From contig JANXVW010000019.1 of NCBI GenBank assembly GCA_025351455.1, positions 1 to 37,071 of the forward strand: a DNA stretch of 37,071 nucleotides, in the 5' to 3' direction. The stretch comes from Betaproteobacteria bacterium (GTDB lineage: Bacteria > Pseudomonadota > Gammaproteobacteria > Burkholderiales > JACQAP01). The position numbers and the translations under genes were made by a program. Under the pieces are notes generated by a model. The model was not told where the DNA came from, did not search any database, and saw nothing but the letters and a program-made list of their open reading frames with translations. Below, in pieces: positions 10,599 to 20,509 of this stretch (positions are counted from its first letter, which is position 1; every line of letters begins with the position of its first letter).

Positions 10599-11822
10599 TC
10601 AAGTCTTCAGGAAAATCTGCAGCAGGTCGTTGAGGAAACGCTGGCCCTTCAGGGTGGGCCGCAACCGCAGGTGATCGCGTTCGATCAGGCCGCGTGATTC
10701 GGCTTCCTGCAATTCCTTGCGCAACCCATGCAAGGGCAGGCCGGTGCGTTCGGTATAGAGCGACAGGTCGAAACCGTCGATCAGGCGCAGCGCGTTCATC
10801 ATGAACTCGAAAGGCAGGCTGTCGGCCGTGACCGCTTGCTCTTCCTGAACGGCGGCGCCGTCCAGCGCCTTTTCCGTGTACTCGCGCGGCTGCTTGTAGC
10901 GCATCTGCCGCAGGATGCGCTCGGCGAACGACAACTTGCCATGTGCCCCGGCACCGATGCCCAGGTAGTCGCCAAAGCTCCAGTAGTTGAGGTTGTGCCT
11001 GGCTTCGCGGCCGGGCTGCGCGAACGCCGAGGTTTCGTAGTGCCGATAGCCGGCGCCGGCCAGGCGCGCCTCGATGACTTGCTGCATGTCCGCCGACGCA
11101 TCGTCGTCAGGCACGATGGGCGGATGCCGGTAGAACAAAGTGTTGGGCTCGATAGTGAGGTGATAGGCCGAGACATGCGCCGGCGAAAAACCGATCGCGG
11201 TATCGATGTCTTCCATGGCCTGCGCCAACGTCTGGCCCGGCAGCGCATACATGAGGTCGAGGTTGAAATTGTCGAAGCTCGATTGCGCGATGTTGATGGC
11301 GGAGCGCGCCTGCGCGGCGTCGTGGATGCGGCCGAGCGCCTTGAGATGCGCCGGGTTGAAGCTCTGGATGCCGATCGACAGCCGGTTGATGCCGAGTGCG
11401 CGAAACTCGGCGAACTTGCGTGCCTCGAAGGTTCCAGGATTCGCTTCCAGGGTGACCTCGGCATCCGGCGCGAGCTTCAGGCGGGCGCGGATGGCCGACA
11501 GCAATTCATCGAGGCCGCGCGCCGACAGAAGCGACGGTGTGCCGCCGCCGAAAAACACCGTGTAGACCGTGCGCCCCCAGACTTGCGGCAAGGCCCGGTC
11601 CAGGTCGGCGATCAGCGCGTGGATGTAGCGTTGTTCCAGTGCGCGATCCAGATTGGGCAGCGCGCCATCGCCGGCGGCCTGCGCCCCTTTCAACTCATGC
11701 GAATTGAAATCGCAATACGGGCACTTGCGCACGCACCAGGGGATGTGCACGTAGAGGGACAACGGCGGCAATACCGACAGCGCGACCGGCCGCTTCGAAA
11801 CGGGGGAGTCCAGGATCTGCAT
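10599..11822 (-). CDS. hemW: Radical SAM HemW / coproporphyrinogen III oxidase-like protein
   Basis: LYVHIPWCVRKCPYCDFNSH CxxxCxxC motif; VFFGGGTPSLLS. Confidence 0.95.
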   Translation of the reverse strand: MQILDSPVSKRPVALSVLPPLSLYVHIPWCVRKCPYCDFNSHELKGAQAAGDGALPNLDRALEQRYIHALIADLDRALPQVWGRTVYTVFFGGGTPSLLSARGLDELLSAIRARLKLAPDAEVTLEANPGTFEARKFAEFRALGINRLSIGIQSFNPAHLKALGRIHDAAQARSAINIAQSSFDNFNLDLMYALPGQTLAQAMEDIDTAIGFSPAHVSAYHLTIEPNTLFYRHPPIVPDDDASADMQQVIEARLAGAGYRHYETSAFAQPGREARHNLNYWSFGDYLGIGAGAHGKLSFAERILRQMRYKQPREYTEKALDGAAVQEEQAVTADSLPFEFMMNALRLIDGFDLSLYTERTGLPLHGLRKELQEAESRGLIERDHLRLRPTLKGQRFLNDLLQIFLKT

Positions 11823-11911
11823 GCGTGTCTTGAAGAAAATCCGGTTTCTACTATAACCTGTCCGCCACGTTCCCCCGCCATGCAACGGCCACGCATTCCG
11901 TCATCAGCGCA

Positions 11912-12745
11912 ATGATGCAATCCGGCAGTAACAGTCCGATCGGGGTATTCGACTCCGGCGTGGGCGGGTTGACCATCCTGCGCGCCGTACGCCAGGCGCT
12001 GCCCTGCGAGAATCTGGTTTACGTCGCTGATGCCGCCCATGTCCCCTACGGAGAAAAATCGCCGCAGCAGATTCGCGATCGGGCCATGGCGATCGGCGGG
12101 TTTTTGATCGGACAAAGCGCCAAGATCATCGTGGTCGCCTGCAATACCGCGACGGCCGCGGCCATCGACCACCTGCGCGAACGGCTATGCGTTCCCATCG
12201 TCGGTGTCGAGCCGGCGGTCAAACCGGCAGTGGCCGCCACGCGCAGCGGCGTGGTGGGCGTGCTCGCGACACCGGCGACGCTGGCGAGCGAACGCTACCG
12301 CGGCCTGATCGAACGTTTCGCCGCGGGCGTGCGCATCGTGGCGCAGCCTTGCGCCGGCCTGGCCGAACACATAGAGCGCGGCGATCTCGCTGGCGAGCAC
12401 ACCGAGCAACTGTTGCGCGGCTTCGTCGAACCTTTGCTGGCCGCGCACGCGGACGTCATTGTGCTCGGCTGCACCCACTACCCGCTGGTCGCCCATATCG
12501 TTCAACGCATCGCCGGCCCCGGCGTGGCAGTTATCGAAAACGGCACGGCCGTGGCAAAGGAAGTGGTGCGCCAACTGACATTGCGTGGATCGGCGCACAC
12601 GGCCGGGTCGGGAAGCGAAGTATTCTGGACCAGCGGACCGATACAGGGAATCGAACCGCTGCTGAGCGAACTATGGGCGCCGCAGGCCCGCTTGCAACGC
12701 CTGCCGGACTTTCACGACCGGCAGGATTTCAACGCAACGCCCTGA
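11912..12745 (+). CDS. murI: Glutamate racemase
   Basis: SPIGVFDSGVGGLTILRAV; IIVVACNTATAAA; VIVLGCTHYPLV. Confidence 0.97.
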   Translation: MMQSGSNSPIGVFDSGVGGLTILRAVRQALPCENLVYVADAAHVPYGEKSPQQIRDRAMAIGGFLIGQSAKIIVVACNTATAAAIDHLRERLCVPIVGVEPAVKPAVAATRSGVVGVLATPATLASERYRGLIERFAAGVRIVAQPCAGLAEHIERGDLAGEHTEQLLRGFVEPLLAAHADVIVLGCTHYPLVAHIVQRIAGPGVAVIENGTAVAKEVVRQLTLRGSAHTAGSGSEVFWTSGPIQGIEPLLSELWAPQARLQRLPDFHDRQDFNATP

Positions 12746-13022
12746 ACAGCTTGATCATGCGCAGCAGGCCAAGCAGGGTCAGCCCGCCGCGATAACCCGT
12801 CCGCAGCACCCTGCCGGGTCCGATCGCAAACAGGCCGACGGCGACAACGGCGATCATGACGGGATTCGATTTCAGGCGGCGGTAACCGCGCCATGCGAGA
12901 TCGGCGAACGCCAGCGACTGGCGAACTTCGCCTGCCTGCAAGGCAATTTCCACGCGCTGCTCGGTGGCCAGCGCCACCAGCAGGCGACGCCGCCGCACGA
13001 TTTCGCGCAGCCGGGCGTTCAT
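12729..13022 (-). CDS. YqjK-like family protein
   Basis: MNARLREIVRRRRLLVALATEQR...; start overlaps the upstream yqjE-like stop by 4 bp. Confidence 0.75.
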   Translation of the reverse strand: MNARLREIVRRRRLLVALATEQRVEIALQAGEVRQSLAFADLAWRGYRRLKSNPVMIAVVAVGLFAIGPGRVLRTGYRGGLTLLGLLRMIKLFRALR

Positions 13023-13429
13023 CTTTTTTCCCCCAGGCGATCGCGGTCCTTGGCGAGTTCCTCGAGCGTCGCCTTGAACAATGCCGGTCTGCTCCGCGCC
13101 ACAGCCTTGACCCGCATGAAGGAGATCAGCGCGAGCAGCGCGAATCCCGCTGCCAGCAGGACGGCAACCAGGATGCGATTGGTATCCCAGAACGCGATCA
13201 GGATGGCCACGGCGATCAGGACAGCCGTCGTAAACGCCAGGAACAGCGCGACGATGGTCCACAACAGCATCGATGTCAGGCGCGCGACCTGCTCTTCGAC
13301 TTCGGTGCCTAGCAACGCTATGCGGGTCTGCGCAATGCCGACCAGCGTGTCGACCAACCGCCTGATCGAATCGAACATGCTCAGAGGATGGCCTTGCGGC
13401 CCGCTGGAATCTTCTTTTTTGTCGCTCAT
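13019..13429 (-). CDS. Phage holin family / YqjE-like membrane protein
   Basis: MSDKKEDSSGPQGHPLSMFDSIRRLVDTLVGIAQTRIALLGTEVEEQVARL, two TM segments. Confidence 0.85.
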   Translation of the reverse strand: MSDKKEDSSGPQGHPLSMFDSIRRLVDTLVGIAQTRIALLGTEVEEQVARLTSMLLWTIVALFLAFTTAVLIAVAILIAFWDTNRILVAVLLAAGFALLALISFMRVKAVARSRPALFKATLEELAKDRDRLGEKR

Positions 13430-13439
13430 GCGCCGCAAT

Positions 13440-13748
13440 TTACTTTCTTGCCAGCAGAACGCCGATGACGATGCCCACCGCGGCGGCGACGCCGATGGCA
13501 GTCCACGGGTTGTCGTGCACGTAATCGTCCGTCGCCTTGGCGGCCTCGCGTGTCTGCGCGGCGGCGGCATAGCCGGCCTGCGCGATACGCGTCTTTGCCG
13601 CATCGATGGACTCTTCCGCCCGCGCCCGCGCTGCAGCGACCTTTTCACCCGCCTGTCCGGCGGTCGCCCGGAGCAATTCTTCCGCGTCGGTCACCACCAG
13701 GCGCAGATCCTCCATCAGTTTGTCTGCCGAAATCGCCTTGCTTTTCAT
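13440..13748 (-). CDS. DUF883 family (ElaB/YqjD-like) membrane-anchored protein
   Basis: LRLVVTDAEELLRATAGQAGEKVAAARARAEESI...DDYVHDNPWTAIGVAAAVGIVIGVLLARK. Confidence 0.9.
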   Translation of the reverse strand: MKSKAISADKLMEDLRLVVTDAEELLRATAGQAGEKVAAARARAEESIDAAKTRIAQAGYAAAAQTREAAKATDDYVHDNPWTAIGVAAAVGIVIGVLLARK

Positions 13749-13836
13749 GTCAGTCTCCCGGATTGATTCAACACACTTAGGTAGCGAATAGGGCTTCTTT
13801 GCTAAAACCGCGGCGACCGTCGAATTCTCCCGCCAA

Positions 13837-14430
13837 TCAGCCGCGTTGCCGCAAGGCATCGACGAGTAGCGCCAGCGCCTTGCCACGGTGACTCATGAGA
13901 TTCTTTTGGGCGGGTACAAGTTCCGCGCCCGTCTGCCCAAATAATGGATCCAGGAACAAAGGATCATAGCCGAAGCCGCCAGAACCGCGCGGCGCCCGCA
14001 GGATTTCGCCCCGCCACAGGCCTTCGGCGATCAGCGGCTGCGGGTCCTGCGCGTGCCGCATCAATACCATGACGCAGTAATAATGCGCTTGGCGGTCCTG
14101 GCGCCCGCCCAGCACTTCGAGCAGTTTTGCGTTGTTGCGCGCGTCCGAGCGCGGCTCCCCGGCGTAACGCGCCGAATGCACCCCCGGCGCGCCGCCGAGC
14201 GTATCGACACAGATGCCGGAATCATCCGCCAGCGCCGGCAATCCGGTAATGCCGGCCGCATGCCGCGCCTTGGCCAGCGCGTTTTCAATGAACGTATCGT
14301 AGGGCTCGTCCGCCTCGGGCACCCCGAATGCCGACTGTGGCGCCACCTCGATGCCCAGCGGAGCGAGGATCTCGCCGATCTCGCGCAGCTTACCCGGGTT
14401 GTTCGACGCGATAACCAGTTTATTGAACAT
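13837..14430 (-). CDS. rdgB: dITP/XTP (non-canonical purine NTP) pyrophosphatase
   Basis: MFNKLVIASNNPGKLREIGEIL; LADDSGICVDTLGGAPGVHSARYAG. Confidence 0.97.
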   Translation of the reverse strand: MFNKLVIASNNPGKLREIGEILAPLGIEVAPQSAFGVPEADEPYDTFIENALAKARHAAGITGLPALADDSGICVDTLGGAPGVHSARYAGEPRSDARNNAKLLEVLGGRQDRQAHYYCVMVLMRHAQDPQPLIAEGLWRGEILRAPRGSGGFGYDPLFLDPLFGQTGAELVPAQKNLMSHRGKALALLVDALRQRG

Positions 14431-14440
14431 CCGGAGCTTG

Positions 14441-14602
14441 AACCGCAAAGGCGCAAGGGCGCGAAGGAAACGCAAAGGAGACCGAATATTGACACCTCGT
14501 TGATCCGGTGTCCTTCGTAGGTAGCTCGCTCGTCAACGTGAACCTCACCCTCTCCATGGCATCGCTCTACTTTTGCGCGCTCTTCTTTGCGCCTTTGCGG
14601 TT
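14441..14602. repeat. Inverted repeat with 16-bp identical arms AACCGCAAAGGCGCAA plus degenerate GCAAAGG-type units
   Basis: Left arm 14441-14456; right arm TTGCGCCTTTGCGGTT 14587-14602, which includes part of the rph stop codon. Confidence 0.85.
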
Positions 14603-15323
14603 AGCCAGTCTTTCCAAGCGCAGCTTTCTGCGCGGCAATCAGTTGCCCGATACCGCGTTCGGCAAGGTCGAGCATCGCGTTCATCTCGAGCCTGGAAAAC
14701 GGCTCCCCCTCGGCGGTGCCCTGCACTTCTACTAACGCGCCGCCGCCGGTCATGACTACGTTCATGTCGGTATCGCTGTTCGAATCCTCCGGGTAATCCA
14801 GGTCGAGCACCGGAATGCTCTGGAATATCCCGACCGAAATCGCTGCGACGAAATCGCGCAGGGGCCACTTCGCGAAGGCCTGTTTATTGTTCAGAAACGT
14901 GACCGCGTCATGCAATGCAATGAAGGCCCCGGTGATGCTCGCGGTGCGTGTGCCGCCATCGGCCTGGATGACATCGCAGTCGATCTGGACGGTGCGCTCG
15001 CCCAGCGCATGGAGGTCGGTCACCGCGCGCAGGCTGCGCCCGATCAGGCGCTGGATTTCCTGCGTGCGCCCGGACTGCTTGCCGCGCGCCGCTTCGCGGT
15101 CCGAGCGCGTGTTGGTGGCGCGCGGCAGCATGCCGTACTCCGCGGTGAGCCAGCCCTGGCCCTTGCCTTTCAGGAAAGGCGGAACCTTGTCCTCGACGCT
15201 CGCGGTACACAGGACCCGGGTGTCGCCGCACTCGATCAGCACCGATCCTTCCGCATGGCGCGTGTAGGCGCGGGTGATGTTGAGCTTTCGCAATTGATCG
15301 GGGGCACGTCCGCTCGGTCGCAT
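14601..15323 (-). CDS. rph: Ribonuclease PH
   Basis: [53 protein letters not shown]. Confidence 0.97.
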   Translation of the reverse strand: MRPSGRAPDQLRKLNITRAYTRHAEGSVLIECGDTRVLCTASVEDKVPPFLKGKGQGWLTAEYGMLPRATNTRSDREAARGKQSGRTQEIQRLIGRSLRAVTDLHALGERTVQIDCDVIQADGGTRTASITGAFIALHDAVTFLNNKQAFAKWPLRDFVAAISVGIFQSIPVLDLDYPEDSNSDTDMNVVMTGGGALVEVQGTAEGEPFSRLEMNAMLDLAERGIGQLIAAQKAALGKTG

Positions 15324-15492
15324 GGCTGTTCTTTCTTTTCTGGATGACGTCGGAATGGGCAGGGGGCTCGGGGCGCGCGGCAAGGGATGGAAGCCGCCGC
15401 GCGAATCGGAAAACGCCCTGATTTGTGTGCTATCTTTTCGGCTCGCCAATTCTGGTGAAGTCTTTATCCCTTGTAAAGCTTCCGGGCCGCCC

Positions 15493-16359
15493 ATGATTTA
15501 CAGCATGACGGGTTATGCAGTCGCCTCAGCCGAACTTCCATTCGGCGCGCTGAATCTTGAACTACGCTCGGTGAATCATCGCTATCTCGATATCCAGTTT
15601 CGCATCCCCGACGAACTGCGTCCGCTCGAATCGGGCCTGCGGGAGAAGGCCACGTCTCGCATCGGCCGCGGCAAGGTCGAAGTGCGCATCGCCGTGGCCA
15701 AATCGGCTGCCTCGCAGTCGAACCTCGAACTCGATGGCAGGTTGCTGGGCCAACTCGCGCAACTGAACGCCCGCGTGAAAACCGTGCTGCCCGAGGCCCA
15801 GTCGCTGTCGGTCGCCGACGTGCTGCGCTGGCCCGGCATGCTCGGCAACGACGACGTGGTGCCGGACGAATTGCAGGAAGCCTGCGGTCGCCTGCTCGAT
15901 CGCGCGCTCGACGATTTGACGGCAACCCGCGGGCGCGAAGGCGAAAAGCTCAAGGATCTTCTGCTCGAACGCATCGCGTCCATGGAGGCGCTGGTGATCA
16001 GGCTCGCGCCGCGCATGCCGCAACTGGTGAGCAGCTACCGTGACAAGCTGACGGCGAGGCTCAAAGACGCGATGGTCAGCCTTGACGACGAGCGCCTGAA
16101 GCAGGAACTGGTGCTGTTTGCGTCGAAGATCGACGTCGACGAGGAATTGTCGCGGCTGACCGCCCATTTCGGCGAAATCCGACGCATCCTCGACAAAGGC
16201 GGCGCCGCTGGCAAGCGCCTCGACTTCCTGATGCAGGAGCTCAATCGAGAAGCCAATACCCTGGGCTCGAAATCGGTTGACATGGAATTCACCCAGACCT
16301 CGATGGGCCTCAAGGTGCTGATCGAGCAGATGCGCGAGCAGATCCAGAATATCGAATGA
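15493..16359 (+). CDS. YicC family endoribonuclease-like protein
   Basis: [39 protein letters not shown]...; C-terminal [18 protein letters not shown]. Confidence 0.95.
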   Translation: MIYSMTGYAVASAELPFGALNLELRSVNHRYLDIQFRIPDELRPLESGLREKATSRIGRGKVEVRIAVAKSAASQSNLELDGRLLGQLAQLNARVKTVLPEAQSLSVADVLRWPGMLGNDDVVPDELQEACGRLLDRALDDLTATRGREGEKLKDLLLERIASMEALVIRLAPRMPQLVSSYRDKLTARLKDAMVSLDDERLKQELVLFASKIDVDEELSRLTAHFGEIRRILDKGGAAGKRLDFLMQELNREANTLGSKSVDMEFTQTSMGLKVLIEQMREQIQNIE

Positions 16360-16363
16360 GAAC

Positions 16364-16531
16364 AGGGGCGAGCGGCGAGGGACGAGGGACGAGGGGGAAT
16401 TGGTGGCCCTATCGCTTTTCTAGCAGCTTGGACGCCATGGTGGGATTATCAACATCGGTCCGCGCAGGCAACTTCCCTCGAATGCTACCTTGCCTTCCCT
16501 CGCCCCTCGCCCCTCGCCCCTCGTCCCTCGA
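16364..16531. repeat. Inverted arrays of GAGGGRC/GYCCCTC-type heptamers filling the yicC-gmk gap
   Basis: Left GGGGCGAGCGGCGAGGGACGAGGGACGAGGGGG (16364-16396); right CTTCCCTCGCCCCTCGCCCCTCGCCCCTCGTCCCTCG (about 16494-16530). Confidence 0.85.
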
Positions 16532-16534
16532 GTC

Positions 16535-17143
16535 ATGAAAGGCAACGTATTCATCATCTGTGCGCCGTCCGGCGCCGGCAAAACCTCGCTGGTCGCCGAA
16601 CTTCTAAGGCGCGACCGCAGCGCGCGGCTGTCGGTGTCGCATACCACGCGCGCGCCGCGGCCGGGCGAACAGGACGGGCGCGACTATCATTTCGTGGCGA
16701 GGCCGGCATTCGAGGCCATGATCGAACGCGGCGAATTTCTGGAAAGCGCTGAGGTCCACGGCAACCTCTATGGCACATCGCAGGCCTGGATCGACGAGCA
16801 ACTGGCCCGCGACGTCGATATCGTGCTGGAAATCGACTGGCAGGGCGCGCAGCAGGTGCGCAGGCTCATTGCCGAGGCCATCGGCATTTTCATTCTGCCG
16901 CCCTCACCGGAGACGCTACGGCGGCGCCTGATCGACCGCGGGCAGGACAGCAAGGCCGTCATCGAGCGGCGGCTGCAGGCCGCCCGGGGCGAGATCGCCC
17001 ATTTGAGCGAATTCGACTATGTTATGATCAACAACAACTTCGATGATGCTGTCGAAGACTTGGTGAGCATCGTGCGGGCGACCCGGTTGCGGATCGCCGC
17101 ACAAGTTTCCCGCCACAGCGATTTAATCAACAGTCTGAAATGA
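16535..17143 (+). CDS. gmk: Guanylate kinase
   Basis: [49 protein letters not shown]. Confidence 0.97.
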   Translation: MKGNVFIICAPSGAGKTSLVAELLRRDRSARLSVSHTTRAPRPGEQDGRDYHFVARPAFEAMIERGEFLESAEVHGNLYGTSQAWIDEQLARDVDIVLEIDWQGAQQVRRLIAEAIGIFILPPSPETLRRRLIDRGQDSKAVIERRLQAARGEIAHLSEFDYVMINNNFDDAVEDLVSIVRATRLRIAAQVSRHSDLINSLK

Positions 17144-17150
17144 GCTGCAT

Positions 17151-17354
17151 ATGGCGCGCATAACCGTAGAAGATTGCCTGAAACACATCCCGAACCGATT
17201 CGAGCTCACGCTCGCCGCAACTTACCGCGCGCGACAGCTGGCCACCGGCGCGTCTCCGTTGGTGGATACCAACAAGGACAAACCCACCGTCATCGCACTG
17301 CGCGAAATCGCGTCCCAGAAGGTCGGGGCCGAAATCCTCAAGACCAAGGCCTGA
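17151..17354 (+). CDS. rpoZ: RNA polymerase omega subunit
   Basis: [30 protein letters not shown]. Confidence 0.97.
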   Translation: MARITVEDCLKHIPNRFELTLAATYRARQLATGASPLVDTNKDKPTVIALREIASQKVGAEILKTKA

Positions 17355-17410
17355 CGGCCCCGCCGTCACGACGACCGCAGGAGGCTCAGCCCACTCCCCT
17401 GTAACTGCCG

Positions 17411-19567
17411 GTGAACGCAGCGAGTCCGCCGGCCGCGGCTGAAGCCCCCATGTCCGAAGCCGAGCTTCTGTTCAAGAACGCAGCCGGCTACCTCAAGCCG
17501 GAGGACATCGTTCAACTGCAAAGCGCGCATCAGTTCAGCGAAATCGCGCACGAAGGCCAGTTCCGCAAGTCCGGCGACCCTTATATCTCCCATCCGATCG
17601 CCGTCGCCCAGATCCTCGCGCAATGGCATCTCGACGCCCAGGCCCTGACCGCCGCGTTGCTGCATGACGTGATGGAGGACACCGCGGTCACCAAGGGCGA
17701 GATCAGCGAGAAGTTCGGCAAGCAAGTGGCCGACCTCGTCGACGGCGTGTCCAAGCTCGACCGCATCGAATTCCAGACGCAGGAAGAAGCCCAGGCGGAA
17801 AACTTCCGCAAGATGCTGCTGGCGATGGCGCGCGACGTGCGCGTGATCCTGATCAAGCTGGCCGACCGCCTGCACAACATGCGCACGTTGACGGTCATGC
17901 ATCCGAAGAAGCGCGCGCGCATCGCGCGCGAGACGCTCGAGATCTACGCGCCGATCGCGCACCGGCTGGGCCTCAACGAGCTCTACCAGGAATTGCAGGA
18001 ACTCGCCTTCCGCCACCTCTATCCGAACCGTTTCAACGTGCTGTCCAAGGCGTTGTTGCGCGCGCGCGGCAACCGGCGCGAAGTGGTGGACAAGATTCTC
18101 GATGCCATCAAGCAGAAGCTGGCCGACAATCACCTCGAAGCCACGGTCAGCGGCCGCGAGAAGAACCTCTACAGCATCTACAACAAGATGCACGAGAAGC
18201 ACCTGTCGTTCGCCGAAGTGTTCGATATCTACGGCTTCCGCGTGATCGTCAAGGACACGGCGGCCTGCTACCTGGCGCTCGGCGCGCTCCACCAGTTATA
18301 CAAACCCATCCCCGGCAAGTTCAAGGATTACATCGCAATCCCCAAGGCCAATGGCTACCAGTCGTTGCACACTACGCTGTTCGGCCCGTTCGGCACGCCG
18401 ATCGAAGTGCAGATCCGCACACTCGTCATGCACAAGATCGCCGAGGCCGGCGTCGCGTCGCACTGGCTGTACAAGGAGAACGACGCGCAGATCAACGAAC
18501 TGCACATGAAGACCCACCAGTGGCTGCAAAGCCTGCTGGAGATGCAGTCCGAGTCCGGCGATTCCATCGAATTCCTCGAGCACCTGAAAGTCGACCTGTT
18601 CCCGGACGAGGTCTACGTATTCACGCCCAAGGGCAAGATTCTGTCATTGCCGCATGGTTCGACCTGTGTGGATTTCGCCTACGCGGTGCACACCGACATC
18701 GGCAACCGTTGCGTGGCCGCCAAGGTCAACCATGAGCTGGTGCCGCTGCGTTCGGAACTGAAGAACGGCGATCGCGTGGAAATCATCACCGCCGCGCACG
18801 CGAAGCCGAATCCGGCCTGGTTAAGCTATGTAGTGAGTGGCAAGGCGCGCTCCCACATCCGCCATTTCCTCAAGACCATGCAGTACGAAGAGTCCTCGCA
18901 ACTCGGCGAGCGCCTGCTGAACCAGGCGCTGTCCGCGCTGAAAGCCGACCCGGACAAAGTCGACGAGGCGCAATGGGAAAAGCTGCTCAAGGAGAACAGC
19001 GCCAAGTCGCGCCAGGAAGTGCTGGCCGACATCGGGCTCGGCAAACAGCTGGCCATCGTCATTGCGCGCGAACTGCTGTCGATCGCCGAACCAAAAGGCA
19101 GCAAGGGCGAAAAGCTGCCCGGCAGCCTGATCATCCGCGGCTCCGAGGGCATGGCGCTGCAGTTCGCCAAATGCTGCCATCCCATTCCCGGCGATCCGAT
19201 CATCGGCTTCCTGAAGAAGGGCCACGGCCTGGTGGTGCATACGCACGACTGCCCGGTGGCGCGCAAGACGCGCGGTGATCCGGAAAAATGGCTGAACGTC
19301 GAATGGGCACCGGACACCAAGAAGCTGTTCTCGGTGAACATCAAGATGGTCGTATCGAACCATCGCGGCGTGCTGGCCAAGGTCGCGGCAATAATCAGCG
19401 AGACGGAATCCAACATCGACAACGTCAGCCTCGAGCAAGGCGATTCCAGCGCCTACACCATCATTCACTTCACCTTGCAGGTACACGACCGCCAGCACCT
19501 CGCGCGCGTCATGCGCAGCCTGCGGCGCGTGCCTGAAGTCATCCGCATCTGGCGGCTGAAAGGTTGA
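17411..19567 (+). CDS. spoT: Bifunctional (p)ppGpp synthetase/hydrolase (RelA/SpoT family)
   Basis: HD domain LLHDVMEDT, synthetase region GKFKDYIAIPKANGYQSLHTT, TGS VYVFTPKGKILSLPHGSTCVDFAYAVH, C-terminal ACT. GTG start. Confidence 0.95.
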   Translation: MNAASPPAAAEAPMSEAELLFKNAAGYLKPEDIVQLQSAHQFSEIAHEGQFRKSGDPYISHPIAVAQILAQWHLDAQALTAALLHDVMEDTAVTKGEISEKFGKQVADLVDGVSKLDRIEFQTQEEAQAENFRKMLLAMARDVRVILIKLADRLHNMRTLTVMHPKKRARIARETLEIYAPIAHRLGLNELYQELQELAFRHLYPNRFNVLSKALLRARGNRREVVDKILDAIKQKLADNHLEATVSGREKNLYSIYNKMHEKHLSFAEVFDIYGFRVIVKDTAACYLALGALHQLYKPIPGKFKDYIAIPKANGYQSLHTTLFGPFGTPIEVQIRTLVMHKIAEAGVASHWLYKENDAQINELHMKTHQWLQSLLEMQSESGDSIEFLEHLKVDLFPDEVYVFTPKGKILSLPHGSTCVDFAYAVHTDIGNRCVAAKVNHELVPLRSELKNGDRVEIITAAHAKPNPAWLSYVVSGKARSHIRHFLKTMQYEESSQLGERLLNQALSALKADPDKVDEAQWEKLLKENSAKSRQEVLADIGLGKQLAIVIARELLSIAEPKGSKGEKLPGSLIIRGSEGMALQFAKCCHPIPGDPIIGFLKKGHGLVVHTHDCPVARKTRGDPEKWLNVEWAPDTKKLFSVNIKMVVSNHRGVLAKVAAIISETESNIDNVSLEQGDSSAYTIIHFTLQVHDRQHLARVMRSLRRVPEVIRIWRLKG

Positions 19568-19594
19568 CGAGCCGCCACTGAATCGGCAGAATCG

Positions 19595-19715
19595 CTTCTG
19601 CGATCTAAAGGGGAGTAGCTTTACGACGGTGGCCGTCAGCACGGGCAACATGCCCCGGCGCCGTTGGCAGCGCAAGCTGTCGCGAGACCTTTACCAGCCG
19701 GTAAAGGTTTTTTTT
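19595..19715 (+). ncRNA. yybP-ykoY family (Mn2+) riboswitch with terminal hairpin
   Basis: Conserved CTAAAGGGGAGTAGC (19605-19619) and GCGAGACC (19682-19689) running into hairpin ACCTTTACC-AGCC-GGTAAAGGT and an 8-T run, directly upstream of a TerC family gene. Limits approximate. Confidence 0.85.
19687..19715 (+). terminator. Rho-independent terminator forming the riboswitch expression platform
   Basis: 9-bp perfect stem 19687-19695/19700-19708, T-run 19708-19715. Confidence 0.85.
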
Positions 19716-19770
19716 CGCCCCGACTTTCCCGCCTGGCTTTTCCACCCGTATGGGGCGGTGGACGAAATCA

Positions 19771-20475
19771 ATGGATATTTTTTCCGTGGAGTTTCTTTCC
19801 GCGCTGCTGGCGATCGTCGTCATCGACCTCGTGCTGGCCGGCGACAACGCCATCGTCATTGCGCTCGCGGCGCGTTCCCTGCCCGCCACCTTGCAGAAGA
19901 AGGCCATCATCTGGGGGACAGTCGGTGCGATCGCCGTGCGCGCCGCCATGACACTCGTGGTGGTGTGGCTGCTGATGGTGCCGGGCCTGCGTTTCCTCGG
20001 CGGCCTGGCGCTGGTCTGGATAGCGTACAAGTTGCTCGTGCCCAAGCCGCACGACGAAGACGTCCACGGCAAACCGGTCGATAATTTCTGGGCGGCAATG
20101 AAGACCATCGTCGTTGCCGATGCCCTGATGGGACTGGACAATGTGCTGGCGGTTGCCGGCGCCGCCAAGGGCAGCTTCCTGTTGGTCGTGCTCGGCTTGC
20201 TGATCAGCATTCCCATCGTGGTATGGGGCAGTACTCTGATCCTGAAGTGGGTGGACCGCTTTCCGGTCATCGTGTACATCGGGGCCGGCGTGCTCGCCTG
20301 GACAGCCGCACAAATGATGCTGCACGAGCCCATGCTGATCCCGCATCTTCACGAACGTGACCTGCTTAAGGCGGCGACCTGTCTCGTCGTGATCGCGGGC
20401 GTGCTGATCGCGGGGTTCGTCGCCGAGCGCCGGCACCGGCGCACCCCCGTCTCGCTGCCGGGGGAGCGCCTATAA
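19771..20475 (+). CDS. TerC family integral membrane protein (putative Mn exporter)
   Basis: MDIFSVEFLSALLAIVVIDLVLAGDNAIVIALAARSLP; VVADALMGLDNVLAVAGAAKG. Confidence 0.93.
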   Translation: MDIFSVEFLSALLAIVVIDLVLAGDNAIVIALAARSLPATLQKKAIIWGTVGAIAVRAAMTLVVVWLLMVPGLRFLGGLALVWIAYKLLVPKPHDEDVHGKPVDNFWAAMKTIVVADALMGLDNVLAVAGAAKGSFLLVVLGLLISIPIVVWGSTLILKWVDRFPVIVYIGAGVLAWTAAQMMLHEPMLIPHLHERDLLKAATCLVVIAGVLIAGFVAERRHRRTPVSLPGERL

Positions 20476-20509
20476 TGGCCCAGTCGCATTCGTAGCGGAG
20501 CACGCTCAA

